Shown here: positions 35,088 to 35,258 of the stretch, piece after piece
Position numbering within the stretch: position 1 is the stretch's first letter
Layout: every line of letters begins with the position of its first letter
NCBI GenBank assembly: GCA_002081555.1
Contig: MZNV01003015.1
Span: forward strand, 1 to 35,258
Direction of reading: 5' to 3'
Length of the DNA stretch: 35,258 nt
DNA from: Protostelium mycophagum
Lineage: Eukaryota > Evosea > Variosea > Protosteliida > Protosteliaceae
The notes under the pieces: model-generated
The model's database searches: none
Told to the model about the DNA's origin: nothing
The model's input: the letters and a program-made list of their open reading frames with translations, nothing else
Translations under genes and position numbers: made by a program

Positions 35088-35146
35088 TGTGCTCAGAGCA
35101 TGCTTTATACAGACTAGATAGAAATCACTGCACACTAAAAGATAGT

Positions 35147-35173
35147 AGCCTGTGCCTCATAGAGGCAGAGGCT
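35147..35173. repeat. Short hairpin-forming palindrome
   Basis: A 12-bp arm at 35147-35158 pairs with 35162-35173 with one mismatch and a 3-nt loop. It lies just outside the right inverted repeat. No T-run follows it that would suggest a terminator. Confidence 0.6.
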
Positions 35174-35258
35174 AATGAGGGTTTGTGGGTGGGCGTTATG
35201 TGTAGTGTTTCTCTTTGTGTCTGCTTGAATCATGCTTTTAGCACACATATCTATATTA

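Noticed and set aside
34926-35135. A 69-residue ORF across the right inverted repeat
   Set aside because: The equivalent frame in the left repeat copy is interrupted, so selection for coding is unlikely.

Overview
The window looks like a gene-dense, intron-rich nuclear segment from a unicellular eukaryote, most likely an amoebozoan. Nine spliced genes can be modelled, with 97 short GT-AG introns: mostly 36-60 nt, a few up to 100. Intergenic spaces are about 25-210 bp. The placement in Amoebozoa is inference. It rests on a receptor with a tyrosine-kinase-like (TKL) kinase, a RhoGAP-RasGEF fusion of the type known from Dictyostelium (GflB), and the compact splicing style. No rRNA, CRISPR array, viral element or recognisable transposase was seen.

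Layout. The left half (318-17516) is one giant gene: 34 exons that splice in frame into about 5,269 residues. It has a signal peptide, an enormous Asn/Ser/Thr/Gly-rich right-handed beta-helix ectodomain, one membrane helix, and a cytosolic kinase with tyrosine-kinase hallmarks. Downstream on the same strand come a soluble protein tyrosine phosphatase (17724-19369), a TM9SF nonaspanin (19496-21651), an SLC52-like riboflavin-transporter relative (21800-23592), and a UBZ4 zinc finger-coiled coil-PARP fusion (23795-25577). Then the strands alternate: a small basic nuclear-type protein on the minus strand (25603-26244), a RhoGAP-like/REM/CDC25 RasGEF on plus (26809-31228), a LIM plus zinc-ribbon protein on minus (31281-31804), mitochondrial ATP synthase subunit d on plus (31898-32574), a small orphan ORF on minus (32582-32929), and tRNA-Ala(AGC) on minus (33997-34069). 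The right end holds one weak minus-strand ORF and otherwise noncoding sequence.

How it fits together. The receptor kinase, tyrosine phosphatase and RasGEF are signalling genes and plausibly belong to adhesion or chemotactic signalling. TM9SF proteins are known to help adhesion receptors reach the surface. Their clustering may be chance. The LIM and ATP synthase genes share a 93-bp divergent promoter.

The two window ends carry a ~110-bp inverted repeat (1-110 and 34977-35087), so the sequence probably ends in a dispersed repeat. A perfect 72-bp tandem duplication lies at the predicted start of the RasGEF gene.
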